Source of the DNA: Kitasatospora sp. NBC_00374
GTDB lineage: Bacteria > Actinomycetota > Actinomycetes > Streptomycetales > Streptomycetaceae
Direction: 5' to 3'
NCBI RefSeq assembly: GCF_041434935.1
Contig: NZ_CP107964.1
Location: forward strand, 5,005,001 to 5,069,000
Length of the DNA stretch: 64,000 nucleotides
Shown: positions 1-9,700 of the stretch, piece by piece
Numbering within the stretch: position 1 is the stretch's first letter
How the letters are laid out: each line of letters starts with the position of its first letter
Program-made: the position numbers and the translations under genes
Notes under the pieces: model-generated
The model's database searches: none
Seen by the model: only the letters and a program-made list of their open reading frames with translations
What the model was told of the DNA's origin: nothing

Positions 1-1
1 C

Positions 2-748
2 GAGCTCTGGGCCGACCTGGAGACCGCCGTGGCCACCCCGCCCGGCTGGACCTGGCACCACGTGGTCGGCCGGCCCGCCCCGGGGCTGCGCCGGATGGAG
101 CTGATCCCGGTCGAGGTCAAGGCCCTGCTGCGGCACCACGGCGGCCTGGCCCGCTCCACCGCCGACCACGGCCGGCGCGGCACCCGTCCGCTCCAGGAGC
201 ACCGTCCGGTGCACTTCTCGCTCGCCAGGGACGGCGGCGACCCGCTGGCCGTCCCCGAGGACCAGATCCAGCGCGCCGAGCAGCGGCTCGGCCACCCGCT
301 GCCCGCCGCCTACCGCGGCTTCCTGAAGCTGGCCGGCGGCCGCGCCCCGGCCGGGGTCGCGCTGGACGTCGAGTGCGGCATCCTGCTCGACCAGCCCTTC
401 CTGACGATCAGTGACGAGTACGGCGCCCACGACCTGGTGTACGCCAACAAGTGCCTGCGCGACCACCTGACCAAGGACTACCTGGCCGTCAGCTACGTCC
501 AGGGCGGTCTGCTGGCGGTCAAGGTGCGCGGGGAGCAGCTCGGGTCGGTCTGGTTCTGCCCGTACGACGACGCCCGGGACTCGGCCGTGCCCGAGCCGCC
601 CGAGGAACGGGTGGCCCGCTTGCTGCTGCCCTGCGGGGAGAGCTTCGACGCCTTCCTGCTCCGGCTGGCGGGCAGCCCGCCGGAGCTGGAGACGGTCGCG
701 GAGCTGATGGTGGACGGCGGGTTCGCCCGTGCCGTCCCGGTGAACTGA
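2..748 (+). CDS. SMI1/KNR4 (SUKH) family protein, 5' end outside window
   Basis: The reading frame is open from base 2, so the true start is upstream; an internal GTG lies at 29. The C-terminal two thirds look like a SUKH (SMI1/KNR4) domain: a segment around nt 260-350 encodes an IxxAEQRLGHPLPAAYRGFLKLAGG helix-turn of the kind that opens these domains, and SVWFCPYDD and a FDAFL terminal helix follow. SUKH proteins are known mostly as immunity proteins against polymorphic toxins, or as general adaptor folds. The next gene carries a SUKH-4 domain and a deaminase domain, 46 bp downstream on the same strand, so the two are probably co-transcribed and related in function. No signal peptide or membrane segment is visible in the part seen. 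The family call is good; the role is inferred. Confidence 0.6.
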   Translation, partial: ELWADLETAVATPPGWTWHHVVGRPAPGLRRMELIPVEVKALLRHHGGLARSTADHGRRGTRPLQEHRPVHFSLARDGGDPLAVPEDQIQRAEQRLGHPLPAAYRGFLKLAGGRAPAGVALDVECGILLDQPFLTISDEYGAHDLVYANKCLRDHLTKDYLAVSYVQGGLLAVKVRGEQLGSVWFCPYDDARDSAVPEPPEERVARLLLPCGESFDAFLLRLAGSPPELETVAELMVDGGFARAVPVN

Positions 749-794
749 TGCCGGAGCACACGGTGGCCGGTGAGGAAGGGGTGGAGGGGGCGTG

Positions 795-3365
795 GTGACG
801 ACCTACGCGCAGGCTCAGGAGACCGCCGAGGAGTGGATCAACGGCGGGGTGCCGCGTTCCCAGCACCGTGAGGTCCGGGTGCGCGAGTTCGACCTGGGCT
901 TCGTCTGCTGGGCCGACGACCGTGCCGAGGGGCCGGCGGCGGAGGGCGGCGGCCCCCGGCTGGTGATCACCCGGGACAGCGGGGCCAGCACGCTCTGGCC
1001 GCCGCTGCCGGTCAACGAGGTGGTGCGGCAGTTCGAGGAGCGCTACGGCAGCCGGACCGAGCCCAACCCGGCCGGCGCGGCCAGGCCGGTGCCCGGCGCG
1101 GTCGAGGCGACCTCCTTCCTGCTCAGCCCGCCGCAGTGGTTCGAGCAGGCCGGCGCCGACGCGCTCGCCGCCGAGGCCGCCGAGCTGGCCGCGCAGACGG
1201 CCGCCGCGGCCGGGCCCGCCCTCGGCGCGGCTCCGGCCGCCCCGCTCCCGGAGCCCGCGCACCTGACCGCCCCGCCCGCCTCGGACCGGCCGGCCGGGGA
1301 CGCGCCGACCATGCTCGCGCCGCCGGCCGCCCGGGACGAGGCGCCGCTGCCGGGTGCCGTGCCGCCGCCGGCCGCCGAGCCGTACGGCGCCGCCGTCCCG
1401 TCGGCCGGGTCCGAGGGCCTGACCGTGCCGATGCCCGGTGGTTACGGCCTGAGCGCCCCGCACGCCCCCGTCGCGGACTCCGAGGGGCTGACCGTGGCGC
1501 TGCCCGGGCCGGTCGGGCCCGCCGCCGCGGCGCCGGTACCGGTGGACGCCACCATGCCGATGCCCGAGGGCTTCCTCGCCGGGGCCCCCGACCTGACCGC
1601 GGCCCCGCCGCCCCCGCCGGGCGCCCGGCCCGTCCCGCTGCCGCCGCCGCCCGGCTTCCCGCCGCCGTCGGCCCCGCCCGGCCCGCCCGCGCCGTCCATC
1701 GAGCACGCCGCGACCATGCTGGCGACGCCGGAGAACCTGCCCGGCAGGCCCGCTCCGGTCACGCCGCAGCCGGGCCCGTCCATCGAGTACGCGCCGACCA
1801 TGCTCGCCTCCGACGGCCCGCCCGGGCTGCTGGGCCTGCCCGGCGCACCCGGTGCGCCCGTCCCGGGCGCCCCGGCGCCCGGTCTCGGCCGGTCCGGCCC
1901 GGCCGTCCCGCCGCCGCCCCCGCCCGCCGACCTGGGCCACGGCCGCGCCGGCGGTGCCGGCGCCGCGCCCGGTGCGCCGAGCGGCCGCAACGCCCCCACC
2001 GCGCCACCGCCGCCGGCCCCCGCCGACCTGCACGGGTCCGCGGACAGCCGCTCGGGTGCGGGCGGCCGCGGCGGTGCCGGCGCACCCCCGCCGCCGGTCC
2101 CCGTGGAGCTGAGCCCCGGCGCGGGCCGGCCGGCCGCCGAGCCGCCGCGCCCGGCCGCCTCGGACGTGGCGTACCAGGCCACCCAGCTGGCCACCCCGGC
2201 CGTCGACCTGTCGGCCGGCGGGCCGCCGCTGCCTCCGCCGCCCCCGCCGGGGGCCGTCCCGAGCCCGGGCGCGCCGCCGGTCGGCTACGGCTATCCCGTC
2301 CCGGGCGGGGCGCCCGCGCCCGCCCCGGTGCTGGCCCCGCCGGCCGTGCCGCAGGGCGTCCAGCCGCCGCCGGTGGCCCCGGTGGCACCGGGCACACCCG
2401 CGATCGGCCCGGGCACCCAGGCCGTGGTCAGCTACCGCGGTCCGGACGGTTCCGAGCAGACCCTGCTGCACCGCAGCGAGCCCGGCACCCCGCACCCGGA
2501 GTGGAAGGCGCTGCAGGACCTGCGGGCTCTCAACGTGCCGCCGGACCAGGTGCTGGAGCTGCACACCGACCTGGAACTGTGCGACCTGCCGGGCGGCTAC
2601 TGCGCCCGCATGGTCAAGGCGTCCTGGCCCAACGTGCGGATCAGCCACACCGTCCCGTACGGCCGTGACCAGCGGGCCCGGCAGGCCGGGATGGCCCAGC
2701 TCAACGACCACCTGGACCAGCTGCACCAGCTGGCCGCCGCCCCGCAACGGCCGCGCCCGGTCCGGGTGCCGCTGCCCGCCCCCGGGGTGATCCCGCAGCT
2801 GCCGCCGCTCGCCCCGCAGCAGCTCGCGGGCGAGCTCGGCCAGTCCTTCGGCCCGGGTGTGTTCCGCTTCGAGCAGCGCGCGGTCGCCCGGCAGGGGGTG
2901 CCCGAGCCGGTCTCGCAGACCCTGATGTGGGCCGGGCTCCCGCGGGAGTTCGCACCGTTCTTCTGGGCCCAGGCCCAGGAGGGCCGGCCGATCCCGACGC
3001 TGGCCGAGCTCGCCGCGGAGCGCGGCCGCCCGGCCGCCCCGGACTTCGGCGGGTACCTGGTGCTCGGCAACGACTACGGCCGCCAGCTGTGCGTGCAGTA
3101 CGGCACCGCGGCGGTGGTCGCGGTGGACCTGGACGGGCCCGGCGAGGCCCCGCGCTTCGTCAACAGCGGGGTGCCGGAGTTCGTCCGCAGCCTCGCGGTG
3201 CTCGGGCGGATGTGGCGCCTGCGGTACGGGCTGACGCCCGAACAGGCGGGCCGCTGGACGACCGACCTCCAGGCCCAGCTGATCGCCGTCGACCCGGCCG
3301 CGCTGTACACGCCGGAGAGTTGGTGGGCGGTGCTGGTGGAACAGTTCTGGGACGGCTTGATGTAA
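795..3365 (+). CDS. Proline-rich protein with toxin-type deaminase domain and C-terminal SUKH-4 domain
   Basis: GTG at 795 (or the tandem GTG at 792) follows a GGAGGGGG ribosome site at 783-790. The 856-residue product has a small globular N-terminus (about residues 1-95, YrhB/Imm35-like by eye), a Pro/Ala/Gly-rich linker (about 100-545), a deaminase-like module (about 545-650) and a C-terminal SUKH-4-like domain (about 660-856). The deaminase module shows HPEWKAL near residue 566 and ELCDLPGGYC near 594-603, the zinc-ligand pattern of nucleic acid/nucleotide deaminases found in polymorphic toxins (H-x-E, then C-x(n)-C). The SUKH-4 part ends in WWAVLVEQFWDGLM. No secretion signal is seen. Actinobacterial genomes are known to encode such fused proteins; whether this one is a toxin, an immunity reservoir or a regulator cannot be told from sequence. 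Confidence 0.7.
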   Translation: MTTYAQAQETAEEWINGGVPRSQHREVRVREFDLGFVCWADDRAEGPAAEGGGPRLVITRDSGASTLWPPLPVNEVVRQFEERYGSRTEPNPAGAARPVPGAVEATSFLLSPPQWFEQAGADALAAEAAELAAQTAAAAGPALGAAPAAPLPEPAHLTAPPASDRPAGDAPTMLAPPAARDEAPLPGAVPPPAAEPYGAAVPSAGSEGLTVPMPGGYGLSAPHAPVADSEGLTVALPGPVGPAAAAPVPVDATMPMPEGFLAGAPDLTAAPPPPPGARPVPLPPPPGFPPPSAPPGPPAPSIEHAATMLATPENLPGRPAPVTPQPGPSIEYAPTMLASDGPPGLLGLPGAPGAPVPGAPAPGLGRSGPAVPPPPPPADLGHGRAGGAGAAPGAPSGRNAPTAPPPPAPADLHGSADSRSGAGGRGGAGAPPPPVPVELSPGAGRPAAEPPRPAASDVAYQATQLATPAVDLSAGGPPLPPPPPPGAVPSPGAPPVGYGYPVPGGAPAPAPVLAPPAVPQGVQPPPVAPVAPGTPAIGPGTQAVVSYRGPDGSEQTLLHRSEPGTPHPEWKALQDLRALNVPPDQVLELHTDLELCDLPGGYCARMVKASWPNVRISHTVPYGRDQRARQAGMAQLNDHLDQLHQLAAAPQRPRPVRVPLPAPGVIPQLPPLAPQQLAGELGQSFGPGVFRFEQRAVARQGVPEPVSQTLMWAGLPREFAPFFWAQAQEGRPIPTLAELAAERGRPAAPDFGGYLVLGNDYGRQLCVQYGTAAVVAVDLDGPGEAPRFVNSGVPEFVRSLAVLGRMWRLRYGLTPEQAGRWTTDLQAQLIAVDPAALYTPESWWAVLVEQFWDGLM

Positions 3366-3554
3366 CCGCGTCAGGTACGGGCACGAAGGGGCCGGGCCGG
3401 ATAAGGTGCGGCTCCTTCGGGTTGCGGTGCGGCCTCGCCTTCTTGGGCTTTCCAGCGTATCTGCGCAAAATAGGTCAAGAGGATGGGCAGTATTAGTCCT
3501 CGACGACCACATCGGATGAGGGCTGCGCAGCCCGCGAGCACGAAGGAAGAGCCG

Positions 3555-4736
3555 ATGAGCGATGCCGTCTCCCCGTCCGGCTTCACCGTTGCCCGGCGAG
3601 GCTATGCACCCGAGCAGGTCGACCGGACGCTGGACGCGTTGAGTGTCGACCGGGACCGGGCCTGGGAGCGGTTGAGCGTCCTCGGCGCGGGTCTGCGCGA
3701 GATGGAGAACCGGCTCGCCGAGGTGGTGCAGGCCGCCGCTGACGCGCCGGAGCCCGACTACGGGCGGCTCAGCGACCAGGCGGCCGCCCTGATGGCGATC
3801 GCCGACGCCGAGTCGCTGGCCGTGCGGACCGCGGCCGAGCGGGCCGCGGAGGACGCCAGGGACAACGCCTACGAGGCCGGGCAGGACGCCGACCGGGCCG
3901 CCAAGGAGTATGCCGGGACGGTCCGCAGAGAGGCGGACGAGGCCGCCCGCCGGACCGAGGAGCGCACCCGGGCGGAGTCCGAGCGGCTGCGTGCCGAGGC
4001 CGACCAGGAGGCCCGGGCGATCCGCGACGGCGGCACCGGCGACGCGGCCCGCACCCGGGTGGAGGCGGCCGAGGCCGGGGAACGGGCCGAGGGCAAGCTC
4101 GCCGAGCTGCGGCGCCGGGCCGACGAGATGTTCGCGGCGGCCGAGGCCAAGGCCGACGGCGAGGACACCAAGATCTCGGCGACCGCGGAACGCCGTCTCC
4201 GGGAGGCCGAGCAGCACCGGGAGACCGTCCTCGGGGAGATCCGCCGGATCGAGGGCGAGGCCCAGGCCAAGGCCGACGACCTGATCATGAAGGCCCGCCA
4301 CGAGGCCGAGCGGGTCCGCACCGCGAGCGAGCGCGAGCAGCGTGACTTCACCACCCGGCTCGACGTCGTCCAGACGCACCTGGACCACATCAAGGAGACC
4401 CTGGCGGCGCTGACCGGCGCGGCGGTCGGCGCGGTCGAGGCCCAGCCGGCCCTCCCGCCGGGGGCCCCGGCCGCCGCTCCGGCCCCGGCCCCGGCTCCCG
4501 CGCCCGCGCCCGTGCCCGGCGCCGAGGCGGAGACGGCCGGGCTGCCGTCCGTCCCGCCGCTGCCCGACGCGCTGCCCGCGGCCGAGACGCCGCCGTGGGC
4601 CCGCAAGCCGCCGCTGGAGGCGGCCGAGGCCCCGGCCGACCTGCCCTCCGAGGTCGAGACGAAGATCGTTCCGAAGATCGTCATCATCGACGACGGATCC
4701 GACTACGACGCCGGCCGGGTCATCCGCCGGGGCTGA
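3555..4736 (+). CDS. DivIVA-like coiled-coil protein
   Basis: The ATG at 3555 has a GAAGGAAGAG ribosome site just upstream. The 393-residue product starts with a short DivIVA-type motif (FTVARRGYAPEQVDRTLDAL). It continues as a long, charged Ala/Glu/Arg coiled coil (about residues 30-290), then an Ala-Pro repeat linker (APAPAPAPAP near 320) and an acidic tail ending in KIVIIDDGSDYDAGRVIRRG. Streptomycetes use several such proteins (DivIVA, Scy, FilP and cellulose-binding-protein-like coiled coils) at hyphal tips and in cell-shape control. This one is not DivIVA itself: it lies outside the dcw region and has a different tail. Role inferred from fold only. Confidence 0.75.
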   Translation: MSDAVSPSGFTVARRGYAPEQVDRTLDALSVDRDRAWERLSVLGAGLREMENRLAEVVQAAADAPEPDYGRLSDQAAALMAIADAESLAVRTAAERAAEDARDNAYEAGQDADRAAKEYAGTVRREADEAARRTEERTRAESERLRAEADQEARAIRDGGTGDAARTRVEAAEAGERAEGKLAELRRRADEMFAAAEAKADGEDTKISATAERRLREAEQHRETVLGEIRRIEGEAQAKADDLIMKARHEAERVRTASEREQRDFTTRLDVVQTHLDHIKETLAALTGAAVGAVEAQPALPPGAPAAAPAPAPAPAPAPVPGAEAETAGLPSVPPLPDALPAAETPPWARKPPLEAAEAPADLPSEVETKIVPKIVIIDDGSDYDAGRVIRRG

Positions 4737-4767
4737 GGCAGCGCCCCGGCGGATCACCCGGCCGGTC

Positions 4768-4799
4768 GGCCCGGGCCCGGGCCCGGGCCCGGGCCCCGG
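4768..4799. repeat. (GGGCCC)n microsatellite in convergent intergenic gap
   Basis: About five back-to-back GGGCCC units lie between the converging coiled-coil gene and the nucleotide-sugar dehydrogenase gene. The tract is fully self-complementary and could act as a bidirectional terminator or as a slippage-prone repeat. No poly-U tract follows. Confidence 0.7.
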
Positions 4800-4814
4800 A
4801 GCACCTCGACGGCC

Positions 4815-6131
4815 TCAGAGCACCTCGACCGCCGCGCCGGTGAGCCGGCGGCGGCAGTCCAGTACGTACGGGGAGTGCTCGACGACCGCCTCGTAGTCGA
4901 ACTCGTCGTGGTCGGCCAGCAGGATCACCGCGTCGGCCGCGGCGAGCTCCTCCGGGGTCGCCTCGACGCGTCGGACGCCGGCCAGCGGGCCGCCGCCGTG
5001 GCCGTCGTGCTCGGCGGCACGCTGACCGGGGATCTCCGGCTCGGCCACGTGGACGCCGACCACCACGTGCGGGTCGGCCGCGCGGACCTCGGCGCCCATC
5101 CGGGTGAGCAGCTCCACGACCCGGGCGGCCGGGGTCTCCCGGGCGTCGCCGGTGTTCTTCTTGTACGCCAGGCCGAGGACCAGCACCCGGGAGCCGTTGA
5201 CCGCGCGGCGGCGCTGGTTGAGCGCCTCCGCCAGCCGCCGCACCACGTAGTCCGGCATGTGGCTGTTGACGTCGTTGGCCAGCTCCACGAACCGGAACGA
5301 CTGGCCGAGCGCCCGCTCGACCCGCCAGGACAGGTAGGAGGGGTCGATCGGCAGGCAGTGCCCGCCGACGCCGGGCCCGGGAGTGAACCGCAGGAAGCCG
5401 AAGGGCTTGGTGGACGCGGCGTCGATCGCCTCCCAGACGTCGATGCCGAGGTCGTGGGCGAACATCGCCAGCTCGTTGACCAGCGCGATGTTGACGTGCC
5501 GGAAGGTGTTCTCCAGCAGCTTGGTCAGCTCGGCCTCCTTGCAGGAGGACACCGGGACCGTCCGCTCGACCAGCCGGCCGTAGAAGCCGTCGACGGCGGC
5601 CAGACCGGCCGGCGTGGTGCCGGAGACCACCTTGGGGGTGTTCTCCAGCTTCCAGGTCGGGTTGCCCGGGTCGATCCGCTCGGGGCTGTAGCCGAGGTGG
5701 AAGTCCTCGCCCGCCCGCAGGCCGGAGCCCTCCTCAAGGAGCGGTGCGAGCAGTTCCTCGGTGGTCCCGGGGTAGGTGGTCGACTCCAGCACCACGGTGG
5801 CCCCGGGCCGCAGGTGCTGCGCGAGCAGCCGGGCCGAGGACTCGATGTACGAGAGGTCGGGCACCCCGTCCCGCAGCGGGGTGGGCACGGTGATGACCGC
5901 GATGTCGAAACCGGCCACGTCCCCGGGCTCGGCCGAGGGCAGGTAGGCCCCGCTGTCGAGCAGCGGCCGCAGCCGCTCGGCGGGGATGTCCTCGACGTAC
6001 GATTCGCCGACGGCCAGCCGCTTGATCCGGCGGTCGTCCACGTCGTAGCCGACGACCTCGTGCCCCACCTCGGCGGCCCGGACCGCCAGCGGCAGACCGA
6101 CGTAGCCCTGGCCTGCGATGACCACGCGCAT
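4815..6131 (-). CDS. Nucleotide-sugar dehydrogenase (UDP-HexNAc / UDP-ManNAc dehydrogenase family)
   Basis: 438 residues, start ATG at 6131. The N-terminal Rossmann motif is IAGQGYVGLPLAVRAAEVGHEV. The central helix carries the ELTKLLENTFRHVNIAL family motif. The catalytic cysteine is in GPGVGGHCLPIDPSYL, and the C-terminal UDP-binding domain has LGLAYKKNTGDARETPA. The family performs the NAD-dependent four-electron oxidation of a UDP-sugar C6 alcohol to the carboxylate. The GHCLPIDP signature and length suit the WecC/WbpA (UDP-N-acetyl-hexosamine) branch better than UDP-glucose dehydrogenase. A likely use is a cell-envelope glycan or secondary-metabolite sugar. No other sugar gene is nearby. 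Confidence 0.9.
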   Translation of the reverse strand: MRVVIAGQGYVGLPLAVRAAEVGHEVVGYDVDDRRIKRLAVGESYVEDIPAERLRPLLDSGAYLPSAEPGDVAGFDIAVITVPTPLRDGVPDLSYIESSARLLAQHLRPGATVVLESTTYPGTTEELLAPLLEEGSGLRAGEDFHLGYSPERIDPGNPTWKLENTPKVVSGTTPAGLAAVDGFYGRLVERTVPVSSCKEAELTKLLENTFRHVNIALVNELAMFAHDLGIDVWEAIDAASTKPFGFLRFTPGPGVGGHCLPIDPSYLSWRVERALGQSFRFVELANDVNSHMPDYVVRRLAEALNQRRRAVNGSRVLVLGLAYKKNTGDARETPAARVVELLTRMGAEVRAADPHVVVGVHVAEPEIPGQRAAEHDGHGGGPLAGVRRVEATPEELAAADAVILLADHDEFDYEAVVEHSPYVLDCRRRLTGAAVEVL

Positions 6132-6705
6132 GACTGAAGTACCCCCTCCGTCGCGGTGACGCCCACACCGTGTTCAGGGCTGCCCCACACCGCCTTCACA
6201 CGAGGGTACGGAGCGCGGACCCGGCGCGGGCGGCTTCGCGGAAACGCGTGCACAACGGGCAGAGCGGGATCATCCCAACCAATGGAATCGGTCTGGAACG
6301 CCGACGGGCCGAGACCCTCGGCGCCCTCCAGGAAAGGGCGCCGAGGTCCCGGCGTGGGGGCACGGGCGCCCCCACCCAGGGCCGCCCGGCCTCGCATTCC
6401 GACCCCCATCGGAATACGAACGGTGCCGCTGCAGCCATCCCCCACGGTTGGGTGCGGCGGGCACGGGAACCATCCTGCGCGGCCACCATGGACGGGCAGT
6501 GACAGGAGTATGTCGACTTCATGATCTCTGGTGGCCCGCACGCACCGGGCGGGGCAGGCGGCGGCGCCCGGTGCATCGGGTGGCGGCGGGTGCCGCGGCG
6601 TAGGCTGGACACCCCCGGGGCGCATCGCGTGCCGGGCTGTTCGCGTTGCCCGGCCGGGCTCTCCGGCCTCGGGCCACTCCAGCCACGGAGCGAAGAAGAG
6701 ACTTC
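6132..6705. other. 574-bp intergenic region with a strong hairpin
   Basis: Holds the divergent 5' regions of the sugar dehydrogenase gene (leftward) and mfd (rightward). A perfect 12-bp stem (CCTCGGCGCCCT / AGGGCGCCGAGG, 6316-6346, 7-nt loop) sits about 185 bp upstream of the dehydrogenase start. Just to its right is a second G/C-rich inverted segment (GGGGGCACGGGCGCCCCC-like). Small reading frames here lack ribosome sites and I do not call them. The hairpin could be a leader attenuator for the dehydrogenase mRNA or the end of an unrecognised short transcript. Confidence 0.5.
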
Positions 6706-9700
6706 ATGAGCCTGTCCGGACTGCTCGATGTCGTCGTACGGGACGCCGCCCTCGCCGAGGCGATCGAGGCGGCGGCCACCGGCCGCCGTCAACACCTCGA
6801 CCTGGTCGGGCCGCCCGCCGCCCGGCCGTTCGCGATCGCGGCGCTGGCCCGTTCGCTGGCCGGGGCCGCGGGTGAGCGGGGCCGCCCGGTGCTGGCCGTG
6901 ACGGCCACCGGCCGGGAGGCGGAGGACCTCGCCGCCGCCCTGCGCTCGCTGCTGCCGGCCGACGCCGTCGCCGAGTTCCCGGCCTGGGAGACCCTGCCGC
7001 ACGAGCGCCTGTCGCCTCGCTCGGACACGGTCGGACGGCGCCTCGCGGTGCTGCGCCGGATCGTCCACCCGCGGGCCGACGACCCGGCCGCCGGCCCGGT
7101 CCAGGTGGTGGTCGCCCCGGTCCGTTCGGTGCTCCAGCCGCAGGTGAAGGGGCTGGCCGAGCTGGAGCCGGTGGCGCTGCGGCGCGGGGAGCAGCACGAC
7201 CTGGAGGAGGTCGCCCGCGGGCTCGCGGCGGCCGCCTACGCCAGGGTCGAACTGGTCGAGAAGCGTGGCGAGTTCGCCGTCCGCGGCGGCATCCTGGACG
7301 TCTTCCCGCCGACCGAGGAGCACCCGCTTCGGGTGGAGTTCTGGGGCGACGACGTCGAGGAGATCCGCTACTTCAAGGTCGCCGACCAGCGTTCGCTGGA
7401 GATCGCCGAGCACGGCCTGTGGGCCCCGCCCTGCCGGGAGCTGCTGCTCACCGGCGAGGTGCGGGCCCGGGCCGCCGCGCTGGCCGCGGAGCACCCGGAG
7501 CTGGCCGAGATCCTGGACAAGATCGCCCAGGGCATCGCCGTCGAGGGCATGGAGTCGCTGGCGCCCGTCCTGGTGGACGACATGGAGCTGCTGCTCGACG
7601 TGCTGCCGCAGGGGTCGATCGCGGTCGTCTGCGACCCGGAGCGGGTCCGGACCCGGGCGGCCGACCTGGTGGCGACCAGCCAGGAGTTCCTGCAGGCCTC
7701 GTGGGTGGCGGCGGCGGCCGGCGCGGACCGGCCGATCGACATCGAGCAGATCGACGTCTCGGCCGCCTCGCTGTGGTCCCTGGCCGACGTGCGCGAGCAC
7801 GCCGCCGGGATCGGCCTGCCGTGGTGGTCGGTCAGCCCGTTCGCCACCAGCGACGCCGCGGTCGGCGAGGTGCCGGCCCGCGGCGAGGCCGCTGATCGGT
7901 ACAGCGACGCCGGCACCCTCACCCTCGGCATGCACGCCGTGGAGGCGTACCGGGGCGACACCGCCCGGGCGATCGCCGACGCCAAGGAGCGGCTGGCCGC
8001 CGACTGGCGGGTCGTCATGGTGACGGAGGGCCACGGCCCGGCCGCCCGGCTGGCCGAGGTGCTCGGCAACGAGGGCATCGCGGCGCGGCTGGTGGCCGAC
8101 CTCGCCGAGGCGCCGACCCGGGACGTCGTCCACGTCTCCTGCGGCTCGATCGAGCACGGCTTCGTCGACGAGGCACTCAGGCTGACCGTGGTCACCGAGA
8201 CCGACCTGTCCGGCCAGAAGTCCTCCACCAAGGACATGCGCCGGATGCCGTCGCGGCGCCGCAACGCGATCGACCCGCTGGCCCTGGCGGCCGGCGACTA
8301 CGTGGTCCACGAGGCGCACGGCGTGGGTCGGTACGTCGAGATGGTGCAGCGCACCGTCCAGGGCGCCACCCGCGAGTACCTGGTGCTGGAGTACGCCCCC
8401 GCCAAGCGCGGCCACCCCGGCGACCGGCTGTTCGTGCCGACCGACCAGCTGGACCAGGTGACCAAGTACGTCGGCGGGGAGGCCCCGACCCTGCACCGGC
8501 TCGGCGGCGCGGACTGGGCCAAGACCAAGCAGCGGGCCAAGAAGGCGGTCAAGGAGATCGCCGCCGATCTGATCAAGCTCTACTCGGCCCGGATGGCGGC
8601 CCCCGGCCACACCTTCGGCCCGGACACCCCGTGGCAGCGCGAGCTGGAGGACGCCTTCCCGTACGCGGAGACGCCGGACCAGCTGACCACCATCGCCGAG
8701 GTGAAGTCGGACATGGAGAAGTCCGTCCCGATGGACCGGCTGATCTGCGGCGACGTTGGCTACGGCAAGACCGAGATCGCGGTGCGGGCGGCCTTCAAGG
8801 CCGTGCAGGACGGCAAGCAGGTGGCGGTGCTGGTGCCGACCACGCTGCTGGTGCAGCAGCACTTCTCCACCTTCGCCGAGCGGTACGCCAACTTCCCGGT
8901 GGTGGTGAAGGCGCTCTCCCGGTTCCAGACCGACAGCGAGGCGAAGGCCGTCCTGGAGGGCCTGTTCGAGGGCTCGGTGGACGTGGTCATCGGCACCCAC
9001 CGGCTGTTCTCCTCGGAGACCCGGTTCAAGGACCTCGGCCTGGTGATCGTCGACGAGGAGCAGCGCTTCGGCGTCGAGCACAAGGAGCAGCTGAAGAAGC
9101 TGCGGGCCAACGTCGACGTGCTGACGATGTCGGCGACGCCGATCCCGCGGACGCTGGAGATGGCCGTCACCGGGATCCGGGAGATGTCCACCATCACCAC
9201 CCCGCCGGAGGAGCGGCACCCGGTGCTGACCTTCGTCGGCCCGTACGACGAGAAGCAGATCTCGGCGGCGATCCGGCGGGAGCTGCTGCGCGAGGGCCAG
9301 GTCTTCTACATCCACAACCGGGTGGAGTCGATCGACAAGGCGGCGGCCCGGCTGAAGGACCTCGTCCCCGAGGCGCGGGTCGCGACCGCGCACGGGCAGA
9401 TGGGGGAGAACCTGCTGGAGAAGGTGGTGGTCGACTTCTGGGAGAAGGAGTTCGACGTGCTGGTCTCCACCACCATCGTGGAGTCCGGCATCGACATCTC
9501 GAACGCCAACACCCTGATCGTGGAGCGCGGCGACACCTTCGGCCTCTCCCAGCTGCACCAGCTGCGCGGACGGGTCGGGCGCGGCCGCGAGCGCGGGTAC
9601 GCGTACATGCTGTACCCGCCGGAGAAGCCGCTGACCGAGACGGCGCACGAGCGCCTCGCCACCATCGCGCAGCACACCGAGATGGGCGCCGGCATGTACG

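Noticed and set aside
519..4757. Very long open frame on the minus strand (over 1400 codons)
   Set aside because: It is antisense to three genes with good starts and recognisable domains; long antisense frames are a by-product of high GC3 codon bias. Its translation is low-complexity Arg/Gly/Leu.
6507..6524. ATG after AGGAG at 6505 as a small gene start
   Set aside because: The frame stops after four codons, so no protein can be supported.
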